Shown piece by piece: positions 20,174 to 29,555 of a stretch of 64,000 nucleotides of DNA. How positions within the stretch are numbered: position 1 is the first letter of the stretch; the number at the start of each line of letters is the position of its first letter. The notes below the pieces were generated by a model. That model was not told where the DNA came from. It made no database searches and saw only the letters and a program-made list of their open reading frames with translations. Position numbers and translations under genes: made by a program. This DNA is from Eonycteris spelaea (lineage: Eukaryota; Chordata; Mammalia; Chiroptera; Pteropodidae), in the NCBI GenBank assembly GCA_003508835.1, contig PUFA01000181.1, positions 2,914,001-2,978,000 of the forward strand, given 5' to 3'.

Positions 20174-20195
20174 AGTAACAATCGAAAGCCACGGT
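20174..20195 (-). ncRNA. MIR132: mature miR-132-5p
   Basis: The 22 nt match the known miR-132-5p, paired with the 3p arm across a 14-nt loop. Confidence 0.95.
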
Positions 20196-20428
20196 TGCCC
20201 TGGAGACGCGGGGGCGGGACGCGCATTGCTGACAACACCGCCTCAGCTCCAGTTAGGCTAACGACGTCAAGACGGCGGAGGAGGGGGGGAGATGTCGGGG
20301 GCGGTGCGCACGGTGGGGACCAGGCGCTGGACTGCTCCTGGGCTGTGCGGTGTCCGTGTGGGCCGGTCGCCCCTCGCGGCCCCTGGGGAACAGGGACGCG
20401 ACCGCGCCGATGGTAGCGCCTGCTTTGG

Positions 20429-20449
20429 ATCAGCACCGCGGACAGCGGC
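20429..20449 (+). promoter_or_regulatory. RE1/NRSE site for REST between miR-132 and miR-212
   Basis: ATCAGCACCGCGGACAGCGGC matches the 21-bp RE1 consensus at 18 of 21 positions, including the full CAGCACC and GGACAGCG half-site cores with canonical spacing. REST is reported to repress the miR-132/212 locus in non-neuronal cells. The site lies inside the primary transcript, between the two hairpins. Confidence 0.85.
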
Positions 20450-20552
20450 GGCGCGGGCAGCGAGCCTGGGATGAGGGACTCTTGGGGACAGAAGGGCCAG
20501 GGGCGCGGCAGGTGGCCAGGTCCGCGGTCCTGGGGCGAGGCCAGGCGTCGGT

Positions 20553-20573
20553 GGCCGTGACTGGAGACTGTTA
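20553..20573 (-). ncRNA. MIR212: mature miR-212-3p
   Basis: The 21 nt match the known miR-212-3p; it has the same seed as miR-132-3p. Confidence 0.97.
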
Positions 20574-20590
20574 CTGAGGGCGGCCCGGGC

Positions 20591-20613
20591 AGTAAGCAGT
20601 CTAGAGCCAAGGT
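20591..20613 (-). ncRNA. MIR212: mature miR-212-5p
   Basis: The 23 nt match the known miR-212-5p on the opposite arm. Confidence 0.93.
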
Positions 20614-20734
20614 GCCGGCACACTGCCCGGGCGGCAGTGCCTCCGTCGCTCGCAGCTGGGGGCGCTGCTGCTCTTCCTCCCCCGCGTCTCCCGCCTTTCT
20701 CTGCCCCGGCGCTCGCGGACCGGCACGCGGCCCT

Positions 20735-20742
20735 TGACGTCA
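20735..20742. promoter_or_regulatory. CRE (TGACGTCA) 1
   Basis: A perfect palindromic CREB/ATF site 94 bp upstream of the miR-212 precursor (minus-strand sense). CREB-driven induction of this cluster is published. Confidence 0.85.
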
Positions 20743-20750
20743 AAGCCCTG

Positions 20751-20758
20751 TGACGTCA
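20751..20758. promoter_or_regulatory. CRE (TGACGTCA) 2
   Basis: A second perfect CRE, 16 bp from the first (start to start), with the shared context TGACGTCAAAG. The tandem pair is a strong cAMP/activity-response module. Confidence 0.85.
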
Positions 20759-21460
20759 AAGATGTCCCTGCGGAGAGGCACTTCCGGTGGCGGTGGGGGT
20801 GTCGGTGGCGGTGGGGCGGGGCAGTCCTGCCGAGGCTCAGGCCCCGCCCCTGCCTGGTCCTGAGAGGACAGCTCCTCAGGCAGAAGCGGGAAGTCGGGGG
20901 CTCAGAGGAACCAGCCCGACGGGACTGGACGGGGAGGGGGTGGTCCAGCTGAATCCGGGGAGGTGGGCAGGTGGCGTCTGTCCCTTGCCGACGCCCTATT
21001 CAGCCGGCCGGGGGCAGCGAGGCTGAGTCACCGCGCTGAAGGGAGGAGGAGGAGGGGGTGCGTTTCCTGAGGCGCCAGCGTCTTCGCCCCACTTTCTTGG
21101 GAGGATGGCGCAGGAGCCCCAGGAAAAGCCGCGGGGGCTCCGAGGGTCTGTCTTCTATGTGATGCTCCTCCGAAGTGGCTGCGTCTCCATCTGGGCATGG
21201 GCAAGTGCTGCACGGGGTTCTGTGTATGCCTCCGGCCCTGGCTCCACCAGCTGCGAGGAAACCCTCGTCCCCTACCCTGTCCCCAACCCCACCCCAATAG
21301 GGGCCCTAAGACCTGCCTCCTGCCGGTCTCCTCCTTGCCCTCCCGTCCGTGTTTGTGCATCGGTCCATCTGTTGCCCGTCGGTCGGTCAGTCCCGCTTAC
21401 CTGCCCGGCCGCGTCGCGCCCGCGCCAGCTCGCCTCCTGCAGCCCCGCTGGCGCGGCGGC

Positions 21461-21467
21461 TTTTATA
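21461..21467 (-). promoter_or_regulatory. TATA box candidate for the pri-miR-212/132 transcript
   Basis: The minus strand reads GACTATAAAAGCC in CpG-island context. If used, transcription would start at about 21430-21437 and run through both hairpins. Confidence 0.5.
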
Positions 21468-21570
21468 GTCGCGCGTAGTACTCGTGCGGCGGCTCATTCA
21501 TGCGGCCGCGGCTCCTACACACTGACGCGCTGCAGACGTCAGCAGGGATTTTAGGAAACGGGAAGAGGGG

Positions 21571-21580
21571 CTATTTATAG
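21571..21580. promoter_or_regulatory. MEF2-type site / second TATA-like element
   Basis: CTATTTATAG fits the MEF2 consensus YTAWWWWTAR exactly; on the minus strand it also reads CTATAAATAG, a TATA-like element. Confidence 0.5.
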
Positions 21581-21864
21581 TGGCGAGGGGGGGTGGGGAC
21601 CGAGGCGAAGAGGAGCTGGGAGGGAGAGGAGGACACACGTAAGCAGGAACAGTCCGTGCCCCCAGTACTGGTGCATAAAGGGTTAACTTTCCGGAACTGC
21701 GGGCTGGGGCCGCAGGATGATAGTGCCAGAAGGGCAGACGGGTCCCTTACATTTTTATTCTTCCTGAGACACATTGGGGCTCAGCCCATCCCAGCCCGGT
21801 CTTCCAAGGTCCTCATCCGGTAGTCCCCACTCCCACTCTTCAGTGCCTGGACCCGACGGTTCTG

Positions 21865-21872
21865 TGACGTCA
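21865..21872. promoter_or_regulatory. CRE (TGACGTCA) 3, distal
   Basis: A third perfect palindrome (GTGACGTCAC) about 1.1 kb further upstream of the hairpins. Seven-base near-matches GACGTCA lie at 20263-20269 and 21535-21541. Confidence 0.7.
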
Positions 21873-21879
21873 CAAGATA

Positions 21880-23255
21880 CCCCAGCGGCAGTTTATACCC
21901 CAATGGTCACTGCGGTGGCGCCATCCTGGGCAGGGGTGGGAGGTGGGCAGGAGAGGAAACTGGACCTTAGAAGGGCCCTAGGGCAGCATCTAGACCTGCA
22001 GTGTGGATTGGGGAAGAAGTGTGAAGGAGCCTAGGGGTCTTGGAAAGCTTGGGTAGGAGGCTGGGCCTGGAAGGAAGGAATGGGGTCCAGGTACCAATAG
22101 GGAGCTGGAGATTTAAGAGAAGGCAAAAAAAATTAAGGAGGGTGGCTTGGACTCCCTAGAAATGAGCAAGAGGGTCCTTTTTGTGGAGGAGTTGGGGAAA
22201 AGGTGGCAGAAGAAGGAGTGAGGAAGCCTCAGCAAGTGGAGGAAGGACAATGTCAGTGGGGTCAATTTCAGACCTTGGCACCCAGTGGACCCATTTGTGG
22301 AATGATGGGTATTTGGCAGAGCTCATATGAGGTGATAATGAGTGGAAGAGACTAAGAGCTGAGCAGCTTGGCAGAGAGGGGTCTCCAGTGGGAAGCAGGG
22401 CAGAGACCACTTCCTGGAGGAGTTAGAGTTACTGGGGTTCAGAAATGGCAGCAAAGGCTCATGCTATGTGGGGCAGAGTTCCTCTGGACCGGAGCAGGGA
22501 AATTAATGATCCTGGTCCAGCTTAGCTCCATCAATTTGAGAAGGGCTCTCAATGGGGTAGGGGCAGTGCCTCCACAGAGAGGAACTGGATTGGGTACGGA
22601 GCGGGCAATGCCAGGCCAGAGCAGGTGAAACTAGGGAGGAAGAGAAAGGTCAAAGATTGAAGAAGAGTGACATCCACAACAGGGCAGCTAGGCCAGGGGA
22701 GGATCTAATGAAACTCTCATACAGATGTAAGGGCAGCTTGAGAATAGAGGCTGGGGCAGTGAATTAACTTGGAAAACCAGGATCCAGGAAATGTTGGGGG
22801 GGAAAAAGGACAGTGGGTGCAGACACTGGGCAGACAAGAGGCACAGGGCTGAGGGGCTCCTTGTGGGGCAAAGATCTGGCCCAGTCAAGTGGTTAAAAGG
22901 TTACAGCAGAAATTGGTTCGGAGAGGTCCTCCACACTCTTCGGATCTGGCCACCTAGAGGTCCTCTTTCTTTTTCCTCCCGGTTTTGTCTCAGAGGTTCT
23001 CTTCTCCCGGAATGTCTTTCTGCCTGGGGGAAGAACTATTCATCCTTCAAAGCCCAGCTCTAAGAGCACGACTGAGGAGCCTTTCTATCTCCTTCCAGCA
23101 CTTCTCAGTGCACAGCACGTCCCTCTGCCATAGGGGCCTCGGCTCAGGATGCCACCATTCTTATTTCTTGAACCTCACTACTTCCCTAGTGAAGACACCC
23201 TGGGGTGACGGAAGAGAGGACTGGGATAAGATTGATCCATAACACCAAGTAGAAG
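21880..23255. other. Intergenic between the miRNA promoter and HIC1
   Basis: This is G/A-rich plus-strand sequence with no exon, repeat family or RNA that I can identify; short open frames are scattered and unlike known proteins. Confidence 0.5.
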
Positions 23256-24699
23256 CAGGGTGAGGGCGGGCTCAGGACGCTGTGGAAATGAGGATCTGCG
23301 GGAACCAGGAGCTGTCTCCTGGCTCAGAGGCCATGAAGTCGCGCGAGGAAGAAAGGGAGCCTCTGGGGGGCGCCCGAGCCCTTGGTGTCTGTCAGGGACC
23401 GCGAGCAGGCGCGTCCGCGTCGCCTCAATGAGTGACTCAGCTACTACCTCTGGCGGAGACATGGGGGCGGAGGACCGCACTGGGGGCGACCAGCGCTGCC
23501 CGCACCCGCCCACCTGCCCTGTGTGGTTGCTAAGCTCTGCAAGGCCTTGGAGAGACAGGATCTGGGCGAACCTCAGCGGTTACTATGGTAACACTGCACC
23601 CCAGCCTCTAGCGCAGTGGTTGAGGGATGCGCAGCCAATCAGAAGCTGCAGCCGTTCTCGGGACCTACTCCCTCCCTCTACGTGTGGGCGGGGGTCAGGA
23701 GGTGCAGGGAAGAGGCGGAGCGTGGGCCGCAGCGAGACCTGGCGCTGGCTGCTGCTTGATGCGGTGGCGGGACGCGCGGGGACATTTCCGGAGTATCCCT
23801 GCGAGTTCCTGCATGCCAGTGCGGGTTCCCTTTCCTCCCAGAAGGAGAGTCACCTGCATGAACCCGACCTTCGCGTGGGGTGCAGGAGCTTGCGGGGAAT
23901 CCCGGGCTGCAGGCCGTCCTGTCACGTTTCTCTCGGGTCTGTGGGTTGGAGACGAGGTCTCGAGGCGCATCCCTCAAAACGGCTCACTCGGGGAATCTGG
24001 GGACTGGGGTCGCTTCTGTGGGACCCCAAAAGGCACTGTCCATGCATTTTCAGTCGAATAATCTGGGGTCCCTTCAGAGACTTGCAAGTTCAGGGTGGGC
24101 TGTTTGGGTAATCGGTCTGCTCACATTCACGTTGGGCGATAGGTGGCAGCCCCCAAAGTATCCCTGATAGTCGGGACTTGGACTCCGGAAGCGGGAAGCT
24201 GCGTATCTATGCAAACATGAGCACCCCCAGGTGTCAATACCTGGAGAAGAGCTGGTTGCAAACAGGTTCATTTTGTGCATGCTTAACCCATGTGTCTGAC
24301 TGAGGGTGTGTGTGTGTGGCGGTGAATACAAGTGGACAGTCCCAATTTGGAATGTCTAAGGAGAATCCCCAAAGATCTTGTCTATTTTCTTCTCCCTTAG
24401 GATTTCCATTGCCTCCCTCCCACCATCTACTGTCACCAGAGTCCCCTCCTTGAAGGCAGGACTTCTCCGAATTGGGGCAATGTGAGAATCTGGAAAATGT
24501 ACATGCGAGCGTTCAGCTCAAAACCCCGGGGTTTGTGTGGCTTGCAAGTCCAGGGCTTGGGTTCCCAGGTGGGCACATCTAGGAGGGTGAACCTGCGAAT
24601 AGGCCTCTCTCCGGGGTCCAGCTCCGCATCTGCGAGCCTTCAGCCCAGGTGCGCGAGAGGGAGGTCCCGACTGTGCCGCGCAAAACCGAGTGCGGACAC

Positions 24700-24919
24700 G
24701 AGGTGGCACCATAGCTGCAGCAGAGCCCGCCAGCCCGGGCCGCTCCAGATAAGAGTGTGCGGAAAGCGCGGCGGGGCTGAGACGCAACCAGGACGCGGGG
24801 AGGACGGACCAGCAGGACAGACCGACCGGGGGCCCGGCGGGCGGAGGGCAGCGCAGCGCAGCCACGTCCCCCCTGGATCCGCCGGCAGCCGGGCCCGGGG
24901 CTTTCGACATGCCCCCCAG
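24700..24919 (+). other. HIC1: Candidate HIC1 untranslated exon 1a
   Basis: A GC-rich stretch ends in a good donor CCCCAG|GTGGGT at 24919, the position expected for the upstream non-coding first exon of HIC1. Splicing to the acceptor at 26369 would give the form that starts at the internal ATG (26387). The 5' boundary is not visible. Confidence 0.4.
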
Positions 24920-25738
24920 GTGGGTCCTCGGGCTGGGGACCGGGAGGGACAGGGGACCCAGACAACCCCGGTCCTCGCGCGCTGGCCGCCTCGGGCGCAT
25001 CCTTCGGCGTGGGCGTCCCAACGCGACTGGGTTTCGGAGCTCCGGGTGTCGCCTCTAGAGGACTCAGGACCACCGGGCCGCTGCTCTGCGCCGGGTTCAC
25101 GGCGGGGTCAGCGGCCCGGGCCGGCTCTGCCCGCACATGGGCTGGAGAGGCGAGGGGAAGGGAAGGGGAGCTGGCGGGCGGGGCTGGCAGGGGCGCTGCC
25201 CTGGCACAGCTCGGCGCCTGGCAGTGGGACGGGTAGGGCGCGGGCTAGGAGCTGCCACCACCACAGGGAGGGAAGCCCGGCAGGGTTGCAGCCGCAGGTA
25301 ACGGGCCGCGAGGCCCTGCGGGCCAGGCGGGGAACAGGGTCGGGCGGGCAAGCGGGCGAGCAGGGCAGCTCAGGGCTCGGCTCAGGCCCCGCGGCTGCCT
25401 GGCTGCCAAAATGGGGGGCAAGAGGAAAAGCTAGGAGACGAGGGAGTGGGGCTGGCGCGCCCCTCCCAGCCTGTCTGAAGTTGGGAAACTTTTCCCCAAG
25501 TTTGGGCGGCGGAGTTCCCGTGAAGAAGGGACCGAGGGGAGCTGGGCAGGGAGGCGCCGGGCCGTGAGTGCAGACCTAAGGCCGAGGCCGGGCTGGGACG
25601 CGGGTGGGGCGCAGGCCGGGGTCAGGGCCACAGCCGGCTGCGCGCTGTGCTCCGCCCGGGGCGCTGCCCCCTCCCTCCCCTGGGAGCTGCGTGGCTCCCC
25701 CCTCCCCCCCACCTGCTTCCTGCCTCAGCCTCCTGCCC

Positions 25739-25748
25739 CGATATAACG
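25739..25748 (+). promoter_or_regulatory. HIC1: TATA-like element before HIC1 exon 1b
   Basis: CGATATAACG stands alone as an AT-rich element in very GC-rich sequence, about 260 bp before the exon 1b ATG. HIC1 exon 1b is known to have a TATA-type promoter. Confidence 0.45.
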
Positions 25749-26001
25749 CCCTCCCCGCTCCGGGGCCCGGCCTTCGTGCTCTGCCCGCCACAGCAGCCGC
25801 TGCCTCCGCTCCCCGTGCCGCTGCAGCTGCCCGGGGCCCCAACTGAAGGCCTGACAGCCCCCGGTCAGGGCGGCGCCACGGCGGCCACGGTGCTCCCCTC
25901 CTCCGGGTCACTTCCCCCAACTGGGGCAACTTCTCCCGAGGCGGGAGGCGCTTTTCACTCGGCTCCTTTAGATCCCGCTTGGGCAAACTTCTCCGTCCTG
26001 A

Positions 26002-26038
26002 ATGACTTTTCTTGAAGCGGACATTTTCCTCAAACCGG
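26002..26038 (+). CDS. HIC1: HIC1 coding exon 1b
   Basis: ATG at 26002 encodes M-T-F-L-E-A-D-I-F-L-K-P plus one base, then donor CCGG|GTAACT. Human HIC1 starts MTFPEADILLKSG. Start context is weak (T at -3). Confidence 0.8.
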
Positions 26039-28522
26039 GTAACTGTCTCCTAAAGGGTCACTACGCCCTAACAGTTTTCTTCTTGGAAGCCCCCAGAACC
26101 CAGCCTGTGTGCCCAGAGCCTCCGGGTCTGGGGGTGCAGGCCAGCCTGGCCGCCTCTCCACCAGCCACTCTCCTGCTGCTGCTTCTGGTCGGGGCCGCCG
26201 GCCCAGGCTCCCACACTCAGAGGTCGCTGATCCTCCGCCAGTGCCCAGGCCGCCGTGCTCGATGCCTAGTTGAGGGGAAGGGGAAGTGGAGGGGAGAAGC
26301 GCCAGGCTAGTGGCCGGCAGTGAGGGCTCCATCCAGCTCTGAACCTGCTGGTGTGTGTCCCTGCAAGAGGTTGTGCTGGGCAGACGATGCTGGACACGAT
26401 GGAGGCGCCCGGCCACTCGAGGCAGCTGCTGCTGCAGCTCAACAACCAGCGCACCAAGGGCTTCTTGTGCGACGTGATCATCGTGGTGCAGAACGCCCTC
26501 TTCCGCGCGCACAAGAACGTGCTGGCGGCCAGCAGCGCCTACCTCAAGTCCCTGGTGGTGCATGACAACCTGCTCAACCTGGACCATGACATGGTGAGCC
26601 CGGCTGTGTTCCGCCTGGTGCTGGACTTCATCTACACCGGCCGCCTGGCTGATGGCGCAGAGGCAGCGGCAGCGGCGGCCGTGGCTCCGGGGACCGAGCC
26701 GAGCCTGGGAGCCGTGCTGGCCGCCGCCAGCTACCTGCAGATCCCTGACCTCGTGGCGCTGTGCAAGAAGCGCCTCAAGCGTCATGGCAAGTATGCCACC
26801 TGCGGGGCGGCGGTGGCGGCGGCGGCGGCTATGCACCCTACGGGCGGCCAGGCCGTGGCCTGCGGGCCACCACGCCCGTCATCCAGGCCTGCTACTCGTC
26901 CCCAGCCGGGCCTCCGCCGCCTCCCAGTGCTGAGCCGCCGTCGGGCCCCGAGGCCTCAGTGAACACGCACTGCGCCGAGCTGTACGCCTCCGGCCCCGGC
27001 CCAGCCTCCGCCCTCTGCGCCGCGGAGCGCCGCTGCTCCCCGCTCTGTGGCCTGGACCTGTCCAAGAAAAGCCCGCCGGGTTCCGCACCTCCGGAGCGGC
27101 CGCTGGGCGAGCGGGAGCTGCCTCCGCGCCCAGACAGCCCTCCCAGCGCCGGCCCCGCAGCCTACAAGGAAACACCGCTCTCCCTGCCGCCGCTGCCTCC
27201 CTGCCCTTCCAGAAACTGGAGGAGGCCGTACCGCCTCCGGACCCGTTCCGTGGCGGCGGCGGCAGCCCGGGACCCGAGCCCCGGCCGGCCCTGACGGGCC
27301 CAGCCTTCTCTACCGCTGGATGAAGCACGAGCCAGGCCTGGGCACCTATGGCGACGAGCTGGGCCGGGACCGCGGCTCCCCAGGAGAGCGTTGCGAGGAG
27401 CGCGGCGGGGACCCGGCTGTTTCGCCTGGGGGACCCCCGCTCGGCCTGGCACCACCGCCGCGCTACCCGGGCAGCCTTGACGGGCCTGGAGCGGGCGGCG
27501 ACGGCGACGACTACAAGAGCAGCAGCGAGGAGACAGGCAGCAGCGAGGACCCCAGCCCACCCGGCGGTCACCTCGAGGGCTACCCATGCCCGCACCTGGC
27601 TTACGGCGAGCCTGAGAGCTTCGGTGACAACCTGTATGTGTGCATTCCATGCGGCAAGGGCTTCCCCAGCTCGGAGCAGCTGAATGCGCACGTGGAGGCG
27701 CATGTGGAGGAGGAGGAGGCGCTGTATGGCAGGGCCGAGGCGGCTGAGGTAGCTGCCGGGGCCGCGGGCCTTGGGCCCCCTTTCGGAGCCGGAGGGGACA
27801 AGGTCCCTGGGGCTCCCGGAGGCCTGGGCGAGCTGCTGCGTCCATACCGCTGCGCGTCGTGCGACAAGAGCTACAAAGACCCGGCCACTCTGCGGCAGCA
27901 CGAGAAGACGCACTGGCTGACCCGGCCCTATCCATGCACAATCTGCGGGAAGAAGTTCACACAGCGCGGGACCATGACGCGCCACATGCGCAGCCACCTG
28001 GGCCTCAAGCCTTCGCGTGCGACGCGTGTGGCATGCGCTTCACGCGCCAGTACCGTCTCACCGAGCACATGCGTATCCACTCAGGCGAGAAGCCTACGAG
28101 TGCCAGGTGTGCGGTGGCAAGTTCGCACAGCAACGCAACCTCATCAGCCACATGAAGATGCACGCTGTGGGTGGCGCAGCGGGCGCAGCCGGGGCGCTGG
28201 CGGCTGGGGGGGCTGCCCGGCGTTCCCGGCCCGGATGGCAAAGGCAAGCTCGATTTTCCGGGGTGTCTTTGCTGTGGCCCGCCTCACGGCTGAACAGCTG
28301 AGCCTAAAGCAGCAGGACAAGGCCGCCGCCGCCGAGCTGCTGGCGCAGACCACGCACTTCCTGCACGACCCCAAGGTGGCGCTCGAGAGCCTCTACCCGC
28401 TGGCTAAGTTCACCGCAGAGCTGGGCCTCAGCCCGGACAAGGCGGCAGAGGTGCTGAGCAGGGAGCGCACCTGGCCGCGGGACCCGACGGCCGGGACCAT
28501 CGACCGTTTCTCCCCCACCTAG
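26002..28522 (+). CDS. HIC1: HIC1 BTB/zinc-finger repressor (frame broken by about nine indels)
   Basis: HIC1 is a nuclear sequence-specific repressor and p53-pathway tumour suppressor. Exon 1b (26002-26038) encodes MTFLEADIFLKPG; the last exon (26370-28522) gives MLDTMEAPGHSRQ at 26387 and then the BTB/POZ domain (LLLQLNNQRTKGFLCDV... to KKRLKRHGKY, about 26411-26793). In order follow the CtBP motif GLDLSKK (27049-27069), the SUMO/acetylation motif MKHEP (27320-27334), and five C2H2 fingers from about 27635, 27845, 27929, 28012 and 28095. The C-terminus is TIDRFSPT-stop. Frame changes are needed near 26794, 27200, 27282, 28010, 28094, 28205, 28260, 28459 and 28494. Most are a single missing C, T or G in a run; one is an extra G. 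Each segment is near-identical to human HIC1, so a genuine pseudogene is unlikely. Expected length is about 730 residues. Confidence 0.96.
26370..28522 (+). CDS. HIC1: HIC1 main coding exon 2
   Basis: The acceptor CTGCAAGAG|GT places the reading frame at CAGQTMLDTMEAPG. It lacks the glutamate that human has at the junction, so the acceptor position or a base here is uncertain. The rest of the coding sequence and the TAG at 28520 lie in this single exon, as in human. Confidence 0.93.
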
Positions 28523-29385
28523 AGCGCCCTATCGCCGGTCCACCTCGTCACCGCCGCGTGGCCCCTGGCCCGCGCCCCAGGGAGCGGCCGGCGGCCGGCG
28601 GCGGCGGCAGCGAGCAGGCACAGCGCTCCCGGACAACTGTAGCAGCAGCCGCAGCGTCGCGCGTGGCGGCGGCCCCACCTCTGCTGGGCCTCACTGGCAC
28701 TCACTGCTTGTGCCTTAGCCCGGGGTGGGGTTGAGGGGAAAACCCCGGGACGGGGTGGGATGGGGGAAGGGAGATTTATATTTTTGATATCAGCTTTGAC
28801 CAAAGGAGACCCCGGCCCTTCTCCGCCTCTTCCTGTGGTTTGTTGGCTCCCTCCCCTCTGGCTCCGTGCTGCTTTTGGGGGGAGGGGTGTCACTGTTGGG
28901 GCGCTCCCAGCCCTACCTCCGGCCCTTGCGACCACACCCATTCTCACTGTGAATCTCCCCGCTGGGGTCGGAGCGTAGGGCAGAGTTGGGGAGTGGGGAG
29001 GGGATTGAGCCGGCCGGAGGGCCCCTGCCCCAGCTCCCACCCGCCCCGGGACTGATAATGTGAAGTTCCTCATTTTGCACAAGTGGCACTAACCCCAGGG
29101 CCAACCCTTCCCTCTTTCGAGTCAGGGGGCTGAGAGAGCCCTAGCCTACCTGGTCTCCCACTCCCGCGGTGTCCCCTCGTCCCTTCCCTGGGCCCGGACC
29201 ATATTTATTGCATGCGCCCCGGGCAGCCCCACACCCCAAGCCCAGGCTAGGCTGGGCGGGAACGTGGTCTCTTTAGCTCCCTCCTCGTTTGTATACTTCC
29301 TACCTTGTACACAGGCTCTTTCAGAGCCGCTTCCATTTTCTATACTCGATCCAAACAGCAATAAAGCAGTAACCAAGGATCCTGG
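28523..29385 (+). other. HIC1: HIC1 3' UTR
   Basis: Non-coding sequence follows the stop codon up to the poly(A) signal at 29360. It is GC-rich at first and then normal; no other gene is seen in it. Confidence 0.7.
29360..29365 (+). terminator. HIC1: HIC1 poly(A) signal
   Basis: AATAAA in CAGCAATAAAGCAG, about 840 bp after the stop. It is the only canonical plus-strand signal in the region. Confidence 0.75.
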
Positions 29386-29549
29386 ACCCTTTGGCTCTCT
29401 TCCGCCCTGCACTAGGACCTGGGTGGGAGCACCAGGGTGGTCGGAGGGACCAGACGGTGCCATTATGTAGTGCAGAGGCCTGGACCTTCTACCCACCCCA
29501 GTCTCAGATAAAGATCAGCAAGAGGTCAGGTGTGTTTCATAACTAAAAA

Positions 29550-29555
29550 TTTATT
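29550..29555 (-). terminator. SMG6: SMG6 distal poly(A) signal
   Basis: TTTATT on the plus strand is AATAAA on the minus strand, in CCTCAATAAATTTTTAG. It would end the SMG6 transcript at about 29530, about 150 bp from the HIC1 end. Confidence 0.65.

Larger units (their letters stand above)
20117..20217 (-). ncRNA. MIR132: miR-132 precursor hairpin
   Basis: The minus strand carries a hairpin matching the human mir-132 precursor along its whole length of 101 nt, with at least one difference in the loop (GGAACCGG here, GGAACTGG in human). The 5p arm (ACCGTGGCTTTCG...) is at 20195-20174 and the 3p arm (TAACAGTCTACAGCC...) at 20159-20138. miR-132-3p is the dominant, activity-induced product in neurons, loaded into Argonaute; published targets include MECP2 and p250GAP. 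It is the promoter-distal hairpin of the pair and shares its seed with miR-212-3p. Gene order DPH1-OVCA2-MIR132-MIR212-HIC1 matches human. Confidence 0.98.
20532..20641 (-). ncRNA. MIR212: miR-212 precursor hairpin
   Basis: The minus strand matches human mir-212: the 5p arm ACCTTGGCTCTAGACTGC... is at 20613-20591, the 3p arm TAACAGTCTCCAGTC... at 20573-20553, and the loop GCCCGGGCCGCCCTC is identical. The hairpin lies about 315 bp upstream of miR-132 on the same strand, so both come from one primary transcript. Outer stem boundaries are approximate because the flanks differ from human. Confidence 0.97.
19900..21600 (-). promoter_or_regulatory. CpG island of the miR-212/132 locus
   Basis: A GC- and CpG-rich block covers both hairpins and the sequence upstream of them on the minus strand. 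Within it are CREs, a REST site and TATA/MEF2-like motifs, listed separately. GC-rich open frames here are compositional. Confidence 0.7.
23260..28980 (+). promoter_or_regulatory. HIC1: Large HIC1 CpG island
   Basis: CpG density is high from about 23.3 kb through the HIC1 coding exon to about 29 kb. This corresponds to the island that gave HIC1 its name (hypermethylated in cancer). It holds an AP-1/NRF2-type TGACTCAGC at 23433-23441 and a palindromic X-box at 23578-23591. Confidence 0.75.

Noticed and set aside
20195..21026. Several 70-230-codon open frames around miR-212/132
   Set aside because: They overlap the miRNA hairpins and the CpG island on both strands, with arginine/proline/glycine-rich composition; no conserved protein is known here.
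24482..25567. 361-codon plus-strand open frame upstream of HIC1
   Set aside because: It runs through the CpG island and across the exon 1a donor; composition (R, G, P, A) is that of untranslated GC-rich DNA, and nothing in it resembles a known protein.
26879..27997. 372-codon open frame on the minus strand opposite HIC1
   Set aside because: It is the mirror of GC-rich HIC1 coding sequence, where stop codons are scarce on both strands; it has low complexity and no recognisable domain, start context or splice structure.
26370..28522. HIC1 as a decayed pseudogene
   Set aside because: All domains are retained at near-identity, the gene sits in its syntenic place with promoter and 3' UTR, and the same run-length indels also affect DPH1 and SMG6.
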